Shown here: in pieces, positions 17,889-27,307 of the stretch
Layout of the letters: each line of letters starts with the position of its first letter
How positions within the stretch are numbered: the first letter of the stretch is position 1
Source of the DNA: Marinobacter sp. THAF197a
GTDB taxonomy: Bacteria > Pseudomonadota > Gammaproteobacteria > Pseudomonadales > Oleiphilaceae
Direction: 5' to 3'
DNA: 64,000 nt
Assembly: GCF_009363275.1 (NCBI RefSeq)
Contig: NZ_CP045324.1
Span: 1,054,001-1,118,000 of the forward strand
Made by a program: the position numbers and the translations under genes
The notes under the pieces: generated by a model
Told to the model about the DNA's origin: nothing
The model's input: only the letters and a program-made list of their open reading frames with translations
Database searches by the model: none

Positions 17889-18308
17889 TCAGCGAACCAC
17901 GAAGACCGAAATGTCGCTGTGTTTTACGATCTCAGCGGCGTTAGAACGCAGCAGGTGCAGCTTATCTCCCAGTCCGGGCGTGTGCGATGCCATCACAACA
18001 AGGTCTGCGCCAGTATCTTTGATGGCGCCTAGTAACTTGGAATCCAGTTCCACCGCCGTATCGACAGACTCAAGTACCTTGGCGTCTGTTTTTATGCCGT
18101 GAGCTTGGCCTTGCTCATGGGCAAACTCGGCTAGTTTCCCGGCAAGCTCTTTCGGGTTGTGGGCGGCGGCGCCGGGCGTGCTATTGGTGACCGTCACGTA
18201 GCAAAGGTTTGCCTGATAGTGCTTCGCCATGTCGATGGCGGTGCTCAGGGTTTTGGGAATCTTGTCCATGTGAGAAAGATCCACAGGTACGAGTATTTTT
18301 TTGTACAT
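17889..18308 (-). CDS. universal stress protein, UspA family
   Basis: 139-residue single Usp domain: start MYKKILVPVDLSHMDK, and the C-terminal GLGDKLHLLRSNAAEIVKHSDISVFVVR. The nucleotide-binding G-2x-G-9x-G(S/T) motif is not in classic form (LGDKLHLLRSNAAE), so ATP binding is doubtful. GGAGAC precedes the ATG. It is divergent from the monooxygenase-like gene, so 18309-18394 holds both promoters. Confidence 0.88.
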   Translation of the reverse strand: MYKKILVPVDLSHMDKIPKTLSTAIDMAKHYQANLCYVTVTNSTPGAAAHNPKELAGKLAEFAHEQGQAHGIKTDAKVLESVDTAVELDSKLLGAIKDTGADLVVMASHTPGLGDKLHLLRSNAAEIVKHSDISVFVVR

Positions 18309-18394
18309 GGTTCAGTCTCCATCGCTCAGAATTTGAACTTATGTCTTCAAGTCTGGACCATGAAACGACAGGTCGGCAAATCAGAGGCAGTTTT

Positions 18395-18715
18395 ATGAAG
18401 TATATTTTTGAAGTCACCGTGAAGGACGGCCACACGGCGGAGGATTATGCAGATGCCTGGGTAAGAGCCAGCGAGCTGATTCAGCAGGCCCCCGGGGCTC
18501 GCGGCACGGAATTGCACCGGAAGATCGGTGAGCCGAACAAGCTGATTGCCATCGCCAGCTGGGACAGCAAGGCAGACCGGGATGCCATGGACGCAACCAA
18601 GGACCCCCGGATTATGGACATCATCAAAAGTGCGGCGCCGTTTGTGGAGATCCGGCCTTTGGGTGAATTTGAAGACCCGGAATGGGTGGTGATGCCGCCC
18701 GGGGACAACGGGTAA
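18395..18715 (+). CDS. antibiotic biosynthesis monooxygenase (ABM)-like protein
   Basis: 106-residue dimeric alpha-beta barrel protein of the ABM type (KYIFEVTVKDGHTAEDYADAW, then GARGTELHRK and LIAIASWDSKADRDAM). Such proteins act as cofactor-free monooxygenases or haem/aldehyde-handling factors; no specific reaction can be given. The start at 18395 is preferred over upstream in-frame codons because the conserved first strand begins there and AGAGGCAG lies upstream. The stop abuts the RNase Z stop with no gap. Confidence 0.78.
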   Translation: MKYIFEVTVKDGHTAEDYADAWVRASELIQQAPGARGTELHRKIGEPNKLIAIASWDSKADRDAMDATKDPRIMDIIKSAAPFVEIRPLGEFEDPEWVVMPPGDNG

Positions 18716-19690
18716 TCAATGGCCATCGAGCTTGTTCAGCTTCAGGTCTTTTTCCAACCGGTATGTATCAAAATCTTTGGCCAGAAACAGGTGGCCTCTG
18801 TAGTGCTGTAACGCCTCCGCTGCCAATTGATTAATATGGGGCGTGCCACCAGGTACCGACTGGTAGCGTGAGCTGAAATGAGTCAGCACCAGGTTAGGCA
18901 GTTTCGCGCTCTGGGCGAATCGGGCTACCTGTTGGGCTGAGCTGTGTTGGGGCCAGGGGCCAACCCGGTCGGCCACGTCCTGTGTATAAGTGGCTTCGTG
19001 GATGAGTACATGAGTGCCTTGGCTGGCCTCTTTAAGAAGCTCCGGTGTGTCGTTATCGCCACCCACAATGATGCGCCGGGCGGTTCTGGGTATGTGCGTG
19101 TAGTCATCGCTCCGCAACAACCGGCCGTCATCCAGCAACACGTCTTTGCCCTTCTGCAGATCGCCCCAGGCCGGGCCGGCCTCTATGCGGTCCGCCGCCA
19201 GTTTCTCCTGCTTTAGCTGGCGCTCCAGGTTTCTTTCGGTAAAGACATAGGCCCGGCAGGCCACGCGGTGGGAGAGCGCCACGTTGGTAACGCCCATATG
19301 GTCATCTTGCCAGTAGAAATCCGGCGCCTCGGAGTTGATGAAGTTCAGCGGGTAGCTCAGGCTCGAATCACTGTTTTCGATCACGGCATCAATAAAGCGG
19401 CGCACCTGTGGCGGCGCAATGATATCCAATGGTTCTGTGCGGCCGAGCATGGAGGCACTGGTGAGCAGACCGGGCAGGCCGAAAATGTGGTCGCCATGGA
19501 TGTGAGTGATGAAAATGGCGCGTAGCTGCATCACCGAATACCGGGTGCGCATCAGTTGGTGCTGGGTACCCTCACCGCAGTCGATCAGGTACCAGGGTTT
19601 CGGGCCGGAGCGGCTCAGGGCCAGCCCGGTGACATTGCGTGACCGGGTTGGTGTTCCGGCGGATGTGCCCAGGAAAGTAAATTCCATCAT
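18716..19690 (-). CDS. rnz: ribonuclease Z
   Basis: 324-residue metallo-beta-lactamase-fold endonuclease that trims tRNA 3' ends. It shows MEFTFLGTSAGTPTRSRNVTG at the start, the zinc motif THIHGDHIFGLPGLL near residues 63-69, and the C-terminal LTHFSSRY and HEATY elements. The start at 19690 (or 19687) opens the conserved N-terminus and follows GAGG; longer in-frame extensions overlap the divergent DUF202 gene. Confidence 0.92.
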   Translation of the reverse strand: MMEFTFLGTSAGTPTRSRNVTGLALSRSGPKPWYLIDCGEGTQHQLMRTRYSVMQLRAIFITHIHGDHIFGLPGLLTSASMLGRTEPLDIIAPPQVRRFIDAVIENSDSSLSYPLNFINSEAPDFYWQDDHMGVTNVALSHRVACRAYVFTERNLERQLKQEKLAADRIEAGPAWGDLQKGKDVLLDDGRLLRSDDYTHIPRTARRIIVGGDNDTPELLKEASQGTHVLIHEATYTQDVADRVGPWPQHSSAQQVARFAQSAKLPNLVLTHFSSRYQSVPGGTPHINQLAAEALQHYRGHLFLAKDFDTYRLEKDLKLNKLDGH

Positions 19691-19758
19691 GCCTCGTTTC
19701 GCGGTAATGTGCCCCCTGATGATACGAAACCTTTTGCCGAGAGGATACGTGCCGCACC

Positions 19759-20130
19759 ATGTCCGACCTGAAAGACCCCCGGGTACTGTTCGCCGCAGAG
19801 CGCACTCTACTGGCCTGGAACCGCACCAGCCTTGGGCTGACAGCCTTCGGCTTTCTGGTAGAACGGGCGGGTTTGCTGCTGGCGGCATTAGCTCCGGAGA
19901 CGGGCAACAGCATGAACCTGGTGGCCATGTATTGGTTGGGAATGCTGTTCATTCTGCTGGGTGCCGCAACAGCGTTTTACGCCACCCGCCAGTTTGCAGC
20001 GGTGTTGAAAACCCTGAGCCCGGAAGAATTTCCCAATGGCTATAACGCCCGCTGGGGAATGACCATCAACCTGATCGTGGCGTTCCTCAGCCTGGCACTG
20101 GCAGCCGCCCTGTTTGTCAGTCAGTACTAA
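19759..20130 (+). CDS. DUF202 family membrane protein (YidH-like)
   Basis: 123 residues with three predicted TM helices. The DUF202 signature FAAERTLLAWNRTSLGLTAFGFL is at the N-terminus. Proteins of this family (E. coli YidH/YidG, and a domain in fungal Vtc) have no established bacterial function. A GAGAGGATAC stretch precedes the ATG. The gene ends 37 bases before the dienoyl-CoA isomerase start. Confidence 0.85.
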   Translation: MSDLKDPRVLFAAERTLLAWNRTSLGLTAFGFLVERAGLLLAALAPETGNSMNLVAMYWLGMLFILLGAATAFYATRQFAAVLKTLSPEEFPNGYNARWGMTINLIVAFLSLALAAALFVSQY

Positions 20131-20167
20131 CACAATCCAAGAACGACAGAATCAAAGGAGTTACACC

Positions 20168-21022
20168 TTGTCTGAACTAGCGAACTACGAAAGCTTCGAT
20201 ATCGAAGTAAAAGACCAGATTGCCCACGTGCAGTTCAGCCGCCCGGAAGCCCTGAACACTATGAACAAGGCGTTCTGGCTGGAGCTGCCCCGCTGCGTGC
20301 AGGACATCGAAGCCAATACCGATGCCCGAGTGATTGTGATTTCCTCCACCGGCAAACACTTTTCCGCCGGTATGGATCTGGGCGTATTCTCCGATCCCAA
20401 ATCTGTGCCCATGAGCGGTGATCCGGGCCGGATGGCGGAGAACCTCCGCCGGGTGGTGCTGCAGCTGCAGGATACCCTCACGTCGCTGGAGAGAGTGCGT
20501 TTGCCGGTGTTGGCAGCGGTTCATGGCGGCTGCATTGGCGGTGCCCTGGATCTGGTGTGTGCGGCCGACAGCCGTTACTGCACCGCGGATGCCTATTTCA
20601 CCATCAAGGAAACCGAACTGGGCATGACCGCCGATGTGGGCACCCTGCAACGCCTGCCCAAGCTGATGCCCGAGGGCGTGGTGCGGGAACTGGCCTACAC
20701 CGGGCGCAAGTTCGGGGCAGAGGAAGCTCACCGCCTTGGTTTCGTGAACACGGTATACGAATCTCAGGAAGCGATGCTGGAAGGTGTCATGGCCATTGCG
20801 GCACAGATTGCGGCCAATTCGCCCCTGGCGGTGACCGGTTGCAAGGAAATGATCAACTTCAGCCGCGATCACAGTGTGGAAGACAGCCTCAAGTACATGG
20901 CTACCTGGCAGTCTGGCATGTTCCGCCCCACCGATATGATGAAGTCCTTCCAGGCGAAGGCCCAGAAACAGGCGCCTGTCTACGATGACCTGTTCCCGGT
21001 CAAGGATCTGTTCTCTAACTGA
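20168..21022 (+). CDS. crotonase-family delta(3,5)-delta(2,4)-dienoyl-CoA isomerase
   Basis: 284-residue crotonase fold. The first oxyanion-hole loop is GKHFSAGMDL and the second is VHGGCIGGALDL. The segment ELGMTADVGTLQRLPK closely matches mammalian ECH1. The three acidic catalytic residues of ECH1 have counterparts in CAADSRYC, KETELGM and TADVG. It would isomerise 3,5-dienoyl-CoA during beta-oxidation of odd-position unsaturated fatty acids. The start is TTG at 20168, with AAAGGAG at 20154-20160; the ATG at 20114 overlaps the previous gene and lacks a ribosome site. Confidence 0.82.
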   Translation: MSELANYESFDIEVKDQIAHVQFSRPEALNTMNKAFWLELPRCVQDIEANTDARVIVISSTGKHFSAGMDLGVFSDPKSVPMSGDPGRMAENLRRVVLQLQDTLTSLERVRLPVLAAVHGGCIGGALDLVCAADSRYCTADAYFTIKETELGMTADVGTLQRLPKLMPEGVVRELAYTGRKFGAEEAHRLGFVNTVYESQEAMLEGVMAIAAQIAANSPLAVTGCKEMINFSRDHSVEDSLKYMATWQSGMFRPTDMMKSFQAKAQKQAPVYDDLFPVKDLFSN

Positions 21023-21025
21023 TCC

Positions 21026-21610
21026 ATGCCTGACCGCCGTAGCTCCTCAATCTCAACATCCGCCGCCCTGTTGTTTCAGGGCGGCATTGGTGTGGTTGGC
21101 CTTCTGGCCATCTGGCTGTTTGGTATTCCGATACTGTCGGGCGGCCTGAGCCTTGCCGGGGCGGTTTTGTCTGGCGTGATTGGTGCTGCTGTTACCTATC
21201 TTTCGTTGCTGTTGCTGACCCAGAACTCCTGGTTGTTCCCCGATGACCTCAGCAGCCAGATGCAAGCGCTCTATGATTTTGTATCCGGTTATCGATGGCC
21301 GGTGTTGCTGGCATTGGCTGTGCTCGCTGGCGTCGGTGAAGAACTTCTGTTCCGGGGCGCGATACAGGGCTGGTTACTGCAATACACGGGGCCCTGGACG
21401 GCGGTACTGGCGGCCTCGGTGCTGTTCGGCCTGGTGCACTATGTGTCATTCACTTACTTTCTGGTTGCCACTGGCCTGGGCCTGGTGTTGGGGACTGCTT
21501 ACCAGCTCAGCGGTAGTCTTGAGCTGGTGATGGTGTGGCATGCGGTTTATGACATGTTGGCGATATACTGCCTGCTGAGGTATCCGCACTGGTTTGGTGT
21601 CAGGGCCTGA
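21026..21610 (+). CDS. CPBP family intramembrane metalloprotease
   Basis: 194-residue membrane protein with about 5-6 TM helices and all CPBP (CaaX protease-like) motifs: EELLFRG near residue 104, FGLVHYVS near 133, and WHAVYD near 172. It starts 3 bases after the isomerase stop, so it is likely cotranscribed. Its last 11 bases overlap the convergent argP gene. The substrate is unknown; bacterial relatives act in prenyl-protein-like or bacteriocin self-protection processing. Confidence 0.88.
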   Translation: MPDRRSSSISTSAALLFQGGIGVVGLLAIWLFGIPILSGGLSLAGAVLSGVIGAAVTYLSLLLLTQNSWLFPDDLSSQMQALYDFVSGYRWPVLLALAVLAGVGEELLFRGAIQGWLLQYTGPWTAVLAASVLFGLVHYVSFTYFLVATGLGLVLGTAYQLSGSLELVMVWHAVYDMLAIYCLLRYPHWFGVRA

Positions 21611-22499
21611 CCTGCGTGTGAGGACTTTTCTCAAGTAATCGGTTGTTGGTAAGTGCCTGAGTCAGGCGTTCCAGAGCTTCTCCGCTATGGCGCCAGAAAT
21701 GCCAGTAGAGTGGCACCTCCAGTGATTGTCCCGGGGCGAGACTGACCAGCTCTCCAGATTTCAGCTCCCGGGTTGCCTGTATCTCCGGGATCATGCCGTA
21801 TCCCAGGCCCGCGCAGGCGAGCTTCACGAAACCCTCCGATGACGGGCAAAGGTGATGGGGAAAGGCGCCATCGTATCCACATTGCGCAAGAAAACGGTGC
21901 TGGAGCAGGTCGTCTGGCCCGAAGACAATTGCCGGGGCTTGTTTCAGGCTTTGAGGATTGATGCCGTCCGGAAAATAACGGCGGGCATAGTCGGGCGTTG
22001 CCAGGGCGAGATAATGCATTGTGCCCAGCGCAACGCATCGAGCGCCGGCAAGGGGTTGTGGGCTACTGCAAAGGCAGGCTGCGACATCGCCTTCCCGCAT
22101 CCGCCGCAGGCCAATATCCTGATCTTCAATCACCAGATCCAGTAACAGTTCGTCATCCCTGCATACGTTGCCGATGACCTCCGCCCACCAGGTCGCCAGG
22201 CTGTCCGCGTTCAACGCAATGCGTAATCGGCTGGCTCGCTCGGTCAAAGCTGGCAAAGTTCTGGCCAGGTCTCTTTCCAGTAGTTGTACCTGTTGAACGT
22301 GATTGAGCAGCCGCCGGCCGGCGGGGGTTGGCGCGAGCGTGGGACTGCGAACCAGCACCGGTTGGCCCAGTCTGATCTCCAGTGTACGAATGCGCTGGGA
22401 AACGGCGGACTGAGTGAGCCCCAGGGTGTCCCCGGCACGTTCAAATCCGCCGCATTCAACCACGGTTGCCAGTGCTTCCAGCAGCTTGTAATCAATCAT
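21600..22499 (-). CDS. argP: LysR-type regulator ArgP
   Basis: 299-residue LysR regulator. The N-terminal winged helix-turn-helix (about 1-60) reads LLEALATVVECGGFERAGDTLGLTQSAVSQRI, the ArgP/IciA type, followed by the periplasmic-binding-like effector domain. ArgP senses lysine/arginine and activates the arginine exporter gene argO, which lies immediately divergent here. The 88-base gap 22500-22587 is A+T-rich and should hold both promoters and the ArgP site. Confidence 0.92.
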   Translation of the reverse strand: MIDYKLLEALATVVECGGFERAGDTLGLTQSAVSQRIRTLEIRLGQPVLVRSPTLAPTPAGRRLLNHVQQVQLLERDLARTLPALTERASRLRIALNADSLATWWAEVIGNVCRDDELLLDLVIEDQDIGLRRMREGDVAACLCSSPQPLAGARCVALGTMHYLALATPDYARRYFPDGINPQSLKQAPAIVFGPDDLLQHRFLAQCGYDGAFPHHLCPSSEGFVKLACAGLGYGMIPEIQATRELKSGELVSLAPGQSLEVPLYWHFWRHSGEALERLTQALTNNRLLEKSPHTQVRP

Positions 22500-22587
22500 A
22501 AGTAAAATTAATTCACTATTAGCAGGATGAATTTAAAGTATATAGGTTTGCGGTTAGTCTGGCCCCTCAATCTTCGGAGGAACGGGC

Positions 22588-23193
22588 GTGCTTGAAAGTT
22601 ATCTGACCGGCTTGCTGGTGTGTGGCGGTATTATTGTCGCAATTGGTGCACAGAATGCCTACGTGCTGAGCCAAGCGATTCGTCGTGAGCATCATTGGTG
22701 GTCTGCGGGTGTGTGCATGACGTCCGATATCCTGCTGTTCACCCTCGGCATGTTTGGCGTAACGGCGGCCTTGATGGCCATGCCAGAGGCACTTGAGGTT
22801 TTGCGCTGGCTTGGTGTGGTATTCCTGGGCTGGTTGGCGATTCAGGCGTTCGTGCGGGCCGGACGGGGCAGGGCCGCGCTTGAAGCTGGGGCAGAGGCCC
22901 GAAGAGGTCTGAAAGGAGTGCTGTTGACTACTCTGGCGGTCACCCTGCTCAACCCTCAGGTTTACCTGGATACCTTATTGTTGATCCCGGCCGTAGGCGC
23001 CCAGCAATCCAGTGCGCCCGGCTTTGTTGCGGGGGCAAGCAGCGCCTCGGTGATCTGGTTTGGTGGGCTGGCCTGGCTGGGCTCTTCGCTGGCCCCTGTG
23101 CTCTCCCGACCCGGCGCCTGGCGGGTTATCGATGGTGTTATCGGTTTGATGATGCTCGCCATCGCTCTGCAACTGGCGTTCGCTGGTCTGTAA
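22588..23193 (+). CDS. argO: LysE/ArgO family L-arginine/L-lysine exporter
   Basis: 201-residue inner-membrane exporter with about six TM helices; the LysE family motif IGAQNAYVLSQAIRREH lies near residue 20 and LLTTLAVTLLNPQVYLDT near 110. Translation starts at GTG 22588 with CGGAGG at 22575-22580. It lies divergent from argP, the classical ArgP-activated arrangement. Confidence 0.92.
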   Translation: MLESYLTGLLVCGGIIVAIGAQNAYVLSQAIRREHHWWSAGVCMTSDILLFTLGMFGVTAALMAMPEALEVLRWLGVVFLGWLAIQAFVRAGRGRAALEAGAEARRGLKGVLLTTLAVTLLNPQVYLDTLLLIPAVGAQQSSAPGFVAGASSASVIWFGGLAWLGSSLAPVLSRPGAWRVIDGVIGLMMLAIALQLAFAGL

Positions 23194-23196
23194 ATT

Positions 23197-23212
23197 TCAA
23201 ACGATCGTATGA
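23197..23212. promoter_or_regulatory. 16-bp palindrome, candidate TetR-type operator
   Basis: TCAAACGA/TCGTATGA is a near-perfect palindrome (one mismatched pair) centred on ACGATCGT, 75-90 bases before the thioesterase gene. Its size and dyad suit a dimeric TetR-type repressor; the protein is not identifiable here. Confidence 0.4.
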
Positions 23213-23286
23213 ATTCTCGTTGAAACTTGTGTCGGCCTGGAACAACATAGCAGGCTATATATTCACCCGCTTTCTCAGGAATTCCT

Positions 23287-23769
23287 ATGAACGCTGCTGT
23301 TCGCCGCTGGTTTGCCAGTGCCGGCGCTATGCGCCGTATGATGAGTACGTTTGCGCCATACCTTGGCGCGGGCGTCAAAGTCACGAAGATTGCTGATGAC
23401 TTTTCGTCCGCAACCGTCGAAATGCGCCAGCACTGGTACAACACCAATTACGTCGGCACACACTTCGGCGGTTCCCTATACAGCATGGTAGACCCCATGT
23501 ACATGCTGTTGCTGATGCGGCGTCTGGGCAACGACTATGTAGTCTGGGACAAAGCCGCCAGTATCGACTTTATCCGCCCTGGCAAGGGTCGTGTGCAAGC
23601 CCGGTTTGAGCTGACCGACGATCGGCTTGAGGAAATCCGCAACGCCACAGCCAGCGGCGACAAATACTTGCCGGAATGGACAGTGGATATCGTGGATGAC
23701 AGCGGTGAGATTGTTGCGCGAGTTCACAAAATTCTCTATGTCCGAAAGAAACATCGACCGGTTACCTGA
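23287..23769 (+). CDS. DUF4442 hotdog-fold thioesterase-like protein
   Basis: 160 residues of the DUF4442 family, a hotdog-fold relative of PaaI thioesterases. Visible features are THFGGSLYSMVDPMYMLLLMRRL (central hotdog helix) and KAASIDFIRPGKGRV. The likely substrate is an acyl-CoA, but this is an inference from the fold. No clear operon partner. A TetR-like palindrome lies upstream. Confidence 0.82.
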   Translation: MNAAVRRWFASAGAMRRMMSTFAPYLGAGVKVTKIADDFSSATVEMRQHWYNTNYVGTHFGGSLYSMVDPMYMLLLMRRLGNDYVVWDKAASIDFIRPGKGRVQARFELTDDRLEEIRNATASGDKYLPEWTVDIVDDSGEIVARVHKILYVRKKHRPVT

Positions 23770-23867
23770 TCGGCCGGGGGCGGTGCTCGCGAAGTCTGTT
23801 TTTCTGCCTATACTCACGTCAGTAACAGAGGAATAGCTTTAACAACAACCACTCTGGCGGAGTTAAT

Positions 23868-26159
23868 TTGGGAATCTTCAAGCGCAATCTTTGGATGTTG
23901 TTCTGGCTGGTTGTTGCTGTTGGTGTGCTTGTCCTGTCGTTTATCCTGACCAGTATCTGGCAATCCACACTGCGTGCCCAGGAAGCTCACCATCAGTCCC
24001 GCGTTCAACTGATCAGTCAATCTGCCATCAACGTGTTACGTACCCAGGAGTTGATCCTGGACGTAGCCGCCGCTGAGCTTGTGCGCCAGGATCTTGTCAA
24101 CGCCACTCCAGAGGTGTTGCCTTTTCTCGACAATATCATGGAGGCCAGCCCGGCGCTCGCAGGTTTCGGTATGGCCTTGCCGGATGGGCAATTGGTGAAA
24201 GTGACATCCACTGTGGATGTCAGCCTGATGCCGAACCTGTTGGAGCAGGAGGAATCCCGGGACGGCTTCCAGCGGGCTATGGAGTCTGATCGGTTGGTGG
24301 TGGGCCGCACCTACTATTTGCCGGCAGTCGGGGCCTGGATTATTCCCGCCCGCAAAGCCATCAGGGATGCCAACGGCCAAGTGATTGCGGTGATGTCTGC
24401 CGGAATCCGCGCCGATGGCGAAAAAGGGGTGTTCGGGAACAATCTGCACACCGGCGCGGACGACTCTGTGATGATCTTCCGGGAGCACGATGGCTATTTG
24501 CAGTTTATGTCCAGCGAAGGCGTCACGCCGGATATGTACGCCCACATCCAGCGGACACCGGAACAGCGTGAAGAGGACAGGCAAGGCCTGATAGCGGCCA
24601 ATGATGCGTCTCTTGAGGAACTGAAAGTAAGCCCGGAACCCAGTATCTATTACAGCCATAGAGACGGTGATACGTTCATTGGTGGCGCCTGGTATTCCCC
24701 GGACTATGAACTCTGGATTGTTTCGGAATCCAATATTCGTTCGGTCTGGAGTACCTTTCTGGATCGTGCCCTGGTGTTGTTGGCGGTGTTTGTCGCCCTA
24801 TTCTTCCTGCTCTTCTATCTCGTGCGCCAGATCGAGCGCGCAGAGAAAAAACGCCGCTCGGCCCTGATGTATCAATCTCGTCATGATGACCTGACGTCGT
24901 TACTCAACCGGGTAGGCATGATTGACCAGATCCAGCAGCTTGTGAATCGCGACGAGGGCTTTGGCGTTGTCTTGCTCGACATCGATAATTTTCGAGGTAT
25001 CAATGATCGGTTCGGGCAGGAACACGGCGACAAGGTACTGAGCGAGTTCGCCCGGTGTTTAGGTGAGCTGACCAGTGAACAATACGGCGCGTCGCGACTT
25101 GGCGGTGATGAGTTCGCAGTGATCAGCCGTATCCGTGAGCCTGAAAAGCTGCTGGCGTTCTGTAGCGATCTGCTGCGAGGGCTGGCCCGCCATATGGCCA
25201 CCGGACCGCTGGGGCTCCAATTGGGCGCCAGTGTGGGGGCTGCTGCGTTTCCTGACCACGGAGATTCATTCAACAGCGTTATTCGAAGTGCCCACCTGGC
25301 GCTATACCAGGCCAAGAGGACCCGCAACGATGTGTGCCTGTACCGGAACGAATTTGAGGCAGGCTATTTGCGGCGCGTACACATTGAACAGCGACTTCGT
25401 GGGGCCATTCACCAGGGAAGGATATTTATGGCGTACCAGCCGCAGCTGGACGCCTGTGGCCGGGTAGTGGGCGTTGAGGCGCTGGCCCGATGGGATGATG
25501 AAGAGCTCGGGTATGTGCCACCCAATGAATTTGTTGAAGTGGCAGAATCCTGTGGCTTGATGGTGGAGCTCGGCAACTACGTGTTGGGCCGGAGTCTCTC
25601 AGACTTCCGGACGATTCTTGACCAGGCGCGAATGCCATTGGAGCTGTCGGTGAACATCTCCGCCATGCAGTTTATGCAGTCAGGCTTTGCCGAACTGGTG
25701 TTGTCTGAATTGCAAAAGCATGGCGTGCACCCCCATTACCTGACCCTGGAAATCACCGAAACGGTTTTCATGGCAGGTTTTGACCAGGTCATCCCCGTGC
25801 TGGAACACCTTCGGCGCGAAGGCATCAGTTTGTCCATGGACGATTTCGGTACCGGTTATTCGTCCCTGAGCCTGTTGCGCAAGCTGCCGATTGATGAACT
25901 GAAAATCGACAAGAGCTTTGTGGATAACATCATTGATGACGAGCCCGCCCGAAATATGGTCGAGAGCATCATTGCCATTGGCAAGAATCATCGCATGCGG
26001 CTGGTTGCCGAGGGGGTGGAAGAGCAAGCCCAGTTTTCAACGCTGGTAGCGATGGGGTGCGGCCGCTTCCAGGGTTACCTGTTCAGCCGTCCGGTGCCGG
26101 CGAGCAACGTGGCTTCCGTGGTCCGTCAGTGCAATGACAAGGCTATGCCCTCCGTCTGA
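23868..26159 (+). CDS. membrane GGDEF-EAL cyclic-di-GMP protein with Cache-like sensor
   Basis: 763 residues. TM1 is at about 9-31, a periplasmic dCache-like sensor covers about 35-290, and TM2 is at about 293-318. The GGDEF domain (about 340-500) has an intact GGDEF at about 412. The EAL domain (about 510-755) keeps EALARW near 537, DDFGTGYSS and LVAEGVEE, so both synthesis and hydrolysis of c-di-GMP are possible. Translation starts at TTG 23868 with GGCGGAG just upstream. No adjacent partner regulator. Confidence 0.88.
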   Translation: MGIFKRNLWMLFWLVVAVGVLVLSFILTSIWQSTLRAQEAHHQSRVQLISQSAINVLRTQELILDVAAAELVRQDLVNATPEVLPFLDNIMEASPALAGFGMALPDGQLVKVTSTVDVSLMPNLLEQEESRDGFQRAMESDRLVVGRTYYLPAVGAWIIPARKAIRDANGQVIAVMSAGIRADGEKGVFGNNLHTGADDSVMIFREHDGYLQFMSSEGVTPDMYAHIQRTPEQREEDRQGLIAANDASLEELKVSPEPSIYYSHRDGDTFIGGAWYSPDYELWIVSESNIRSVWSTFLDRALVLLAVFVALFFLLFYLVRQIERAEKKRRSALMYQSRHDDLTSLLNRVGMIDQIQQLVNRDEGFGVVLLDIDNFRGINDRFGQEHGDKVLSEFARCLGELTSEQYGASRLGGDEFAVISRIREPEKLLAFCSDLLRGLARHMATGPLGLQLGASVGAAAFPDHGDSFNSVIRSAHLALYQAKRTRNDVCLYRNEFEAGYLRRVHIEQRLRGAIHQGRIFMAYQPQLDACGRVVGVEALARWDDEELGYVPPNEFVEVAESCGLMVELGNYVLGRSLSDFRTILDQARMPLELSVNISAMQFMQSGFAELVLSELQKHGVHPHYLTLEITETVFMAGFDQVIPVLEHLRREGISLSMDDFGTGYSSLSLLRKLPIDELKIDKSFVDNIIDDEPARNMVESIIAIGKNHRMRLVAEGVEEQAQFSTLVAMGCGRFQGYLFSRPVPASNVASVVRQCNDKAMPSV

Positions 26160-26166
26160 GCCAACC

Positions 26167-27222
26167 TCAGGCGTGTTGTTTCTCCACCTGGCTCAGAAAC
26201 TCCCCGATGTCTTCAAAGGCTTGTTCCGCTTCCGGCAACAGGGGGGAGAAGATGTGCCATACATGGACCATGTTCTGCCATGTGTGAAGTTGTACCGGTG
26301 AGCCTTCGGCCCGGGCTTTGGCGGCATATCGGGTGGCGTTGTCCAGCAGCATCTCCGTGCTGCTGGCGTGAATCAGCGTGGGCGGCAAGTCGTTAAGGTT
26401 TCCGCGCAGGGGCGACGCCACGGGATTGGTGGGGGAAATTCGAAACGCCGCCAGGGTACCCCACCAGAGTACCGGTAGCGGAATCTTCGACAAGCCCCCG
26501 AAAACCGGCCCAAGTAAGGGATCGGTACGGATATTTTCCCGGTTGCTGGGGGCGGTCAGGGTGAGGTCGGTGGACGGTGACAGGGCAATAGCGGCATCGG
26601 CCTGGCGCACCCCGTTATCCCGAATCCAGGCCAGCAGAGACAGGGTATGGCTACCGCCGGCAGAATCGCCCGCTACTACCATGAACGCCGCCTTCTCTTC
26701 GCCAGCCGGGCCGTGGTTCAGCAGCCAGGTATAGGCCTGGCGGCAGTCGCGAATGCCGTCCATAAAACGGTGTTCCGGCATCAATCGGTAATCCAACGCA
26801 AACACCGCCGCATTGGCCAGTTGCGAGAACCGGTCGGTAATGGCGCGATGACTGCGGGGGCTTCCTGCGGCCCAGGCGCCACCGTGAATGTAGAGCACCC
26901 GGCGGCGGGTATCGGCACCGGGTGCAATCACCCATTCGCCCCGGGGGTGCTCGCTATGGCGAATCTCGGATTTAACCTCCACACCTTCACCGAGACTGTC
27001 CAGATGGTTCCTGAGTGCAATCAGGCGGGCTTTGCCCTTCAGGCCCCGGGACGCTCGCCCCATGTCTTTGATGCGTTCCATCACCTCGTCGTGGGCGGGG
27101 TTCGGAGCCACTTCCCGCACCGCCCAGTCACCGCCATCGTAATGGGAAAGGTCATGCACCCGGAACAGCAAGAAGGTTGAGAGAACGATGAGCGCAACGA
27201 CAGCGAGCAGAATCCAGAGCAT
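26167..27222 (-). CDS. alpha/beta hydrolase (HSL/esterase type)
   Basis: 351-residue serine esterase with an N-terminal membrane helix (about 2-20). The oxyanion-hole motif is HGGAW (HGGGW variant), and the nucleophile is in GDSAGGSH. A late histidine in HVWHIF completes the triad. This matches the hormone-sensitive-lipase group of carboxylesterases. Substrate unknown. It is convergent with the GGDEF-EAL gene (7-base gap). Confidence 0.85.
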   Translation of the reverse strand: MLWILLAVVALIVLSTFLLFRVHDLSHYDGGDWAVREVAPNPAHDEVMERIKDMGRASRGLKGKARLIALRNHLDSLGEGVEVKSEIRHSEHPRGEWVIAPGADTRRRVLYIHGGAWAAGSPRSHRAITDRFSQLANAAVFALDYRLMPEHRFMDGIRDCRQAYTWLLNHGPAGEEKAAFMVVAGDSAGGSHTLSLLAWIRDNGVRQADAAIALSPSTDLTLTAPSNRENIRTDPLLGPVFGGLSKIPLPVLWWGTLAAFRISPTNPVASPLRGNLNDLPPTLIHASSTEMLLDNATRYAAKARAEGSPVQLHTWQNMVHVWHIFSPLLPEAEQAFEDIGEFLSQVEKQHA

Positions 27223-27307
27223 GGGTTTTCCTTTTGGGGCCCTGTGAAAAGGGAACTATGCTGAAACTATATTCGTACCATGGCCAAGCATACAGAGGAA
27301 AGTCATC

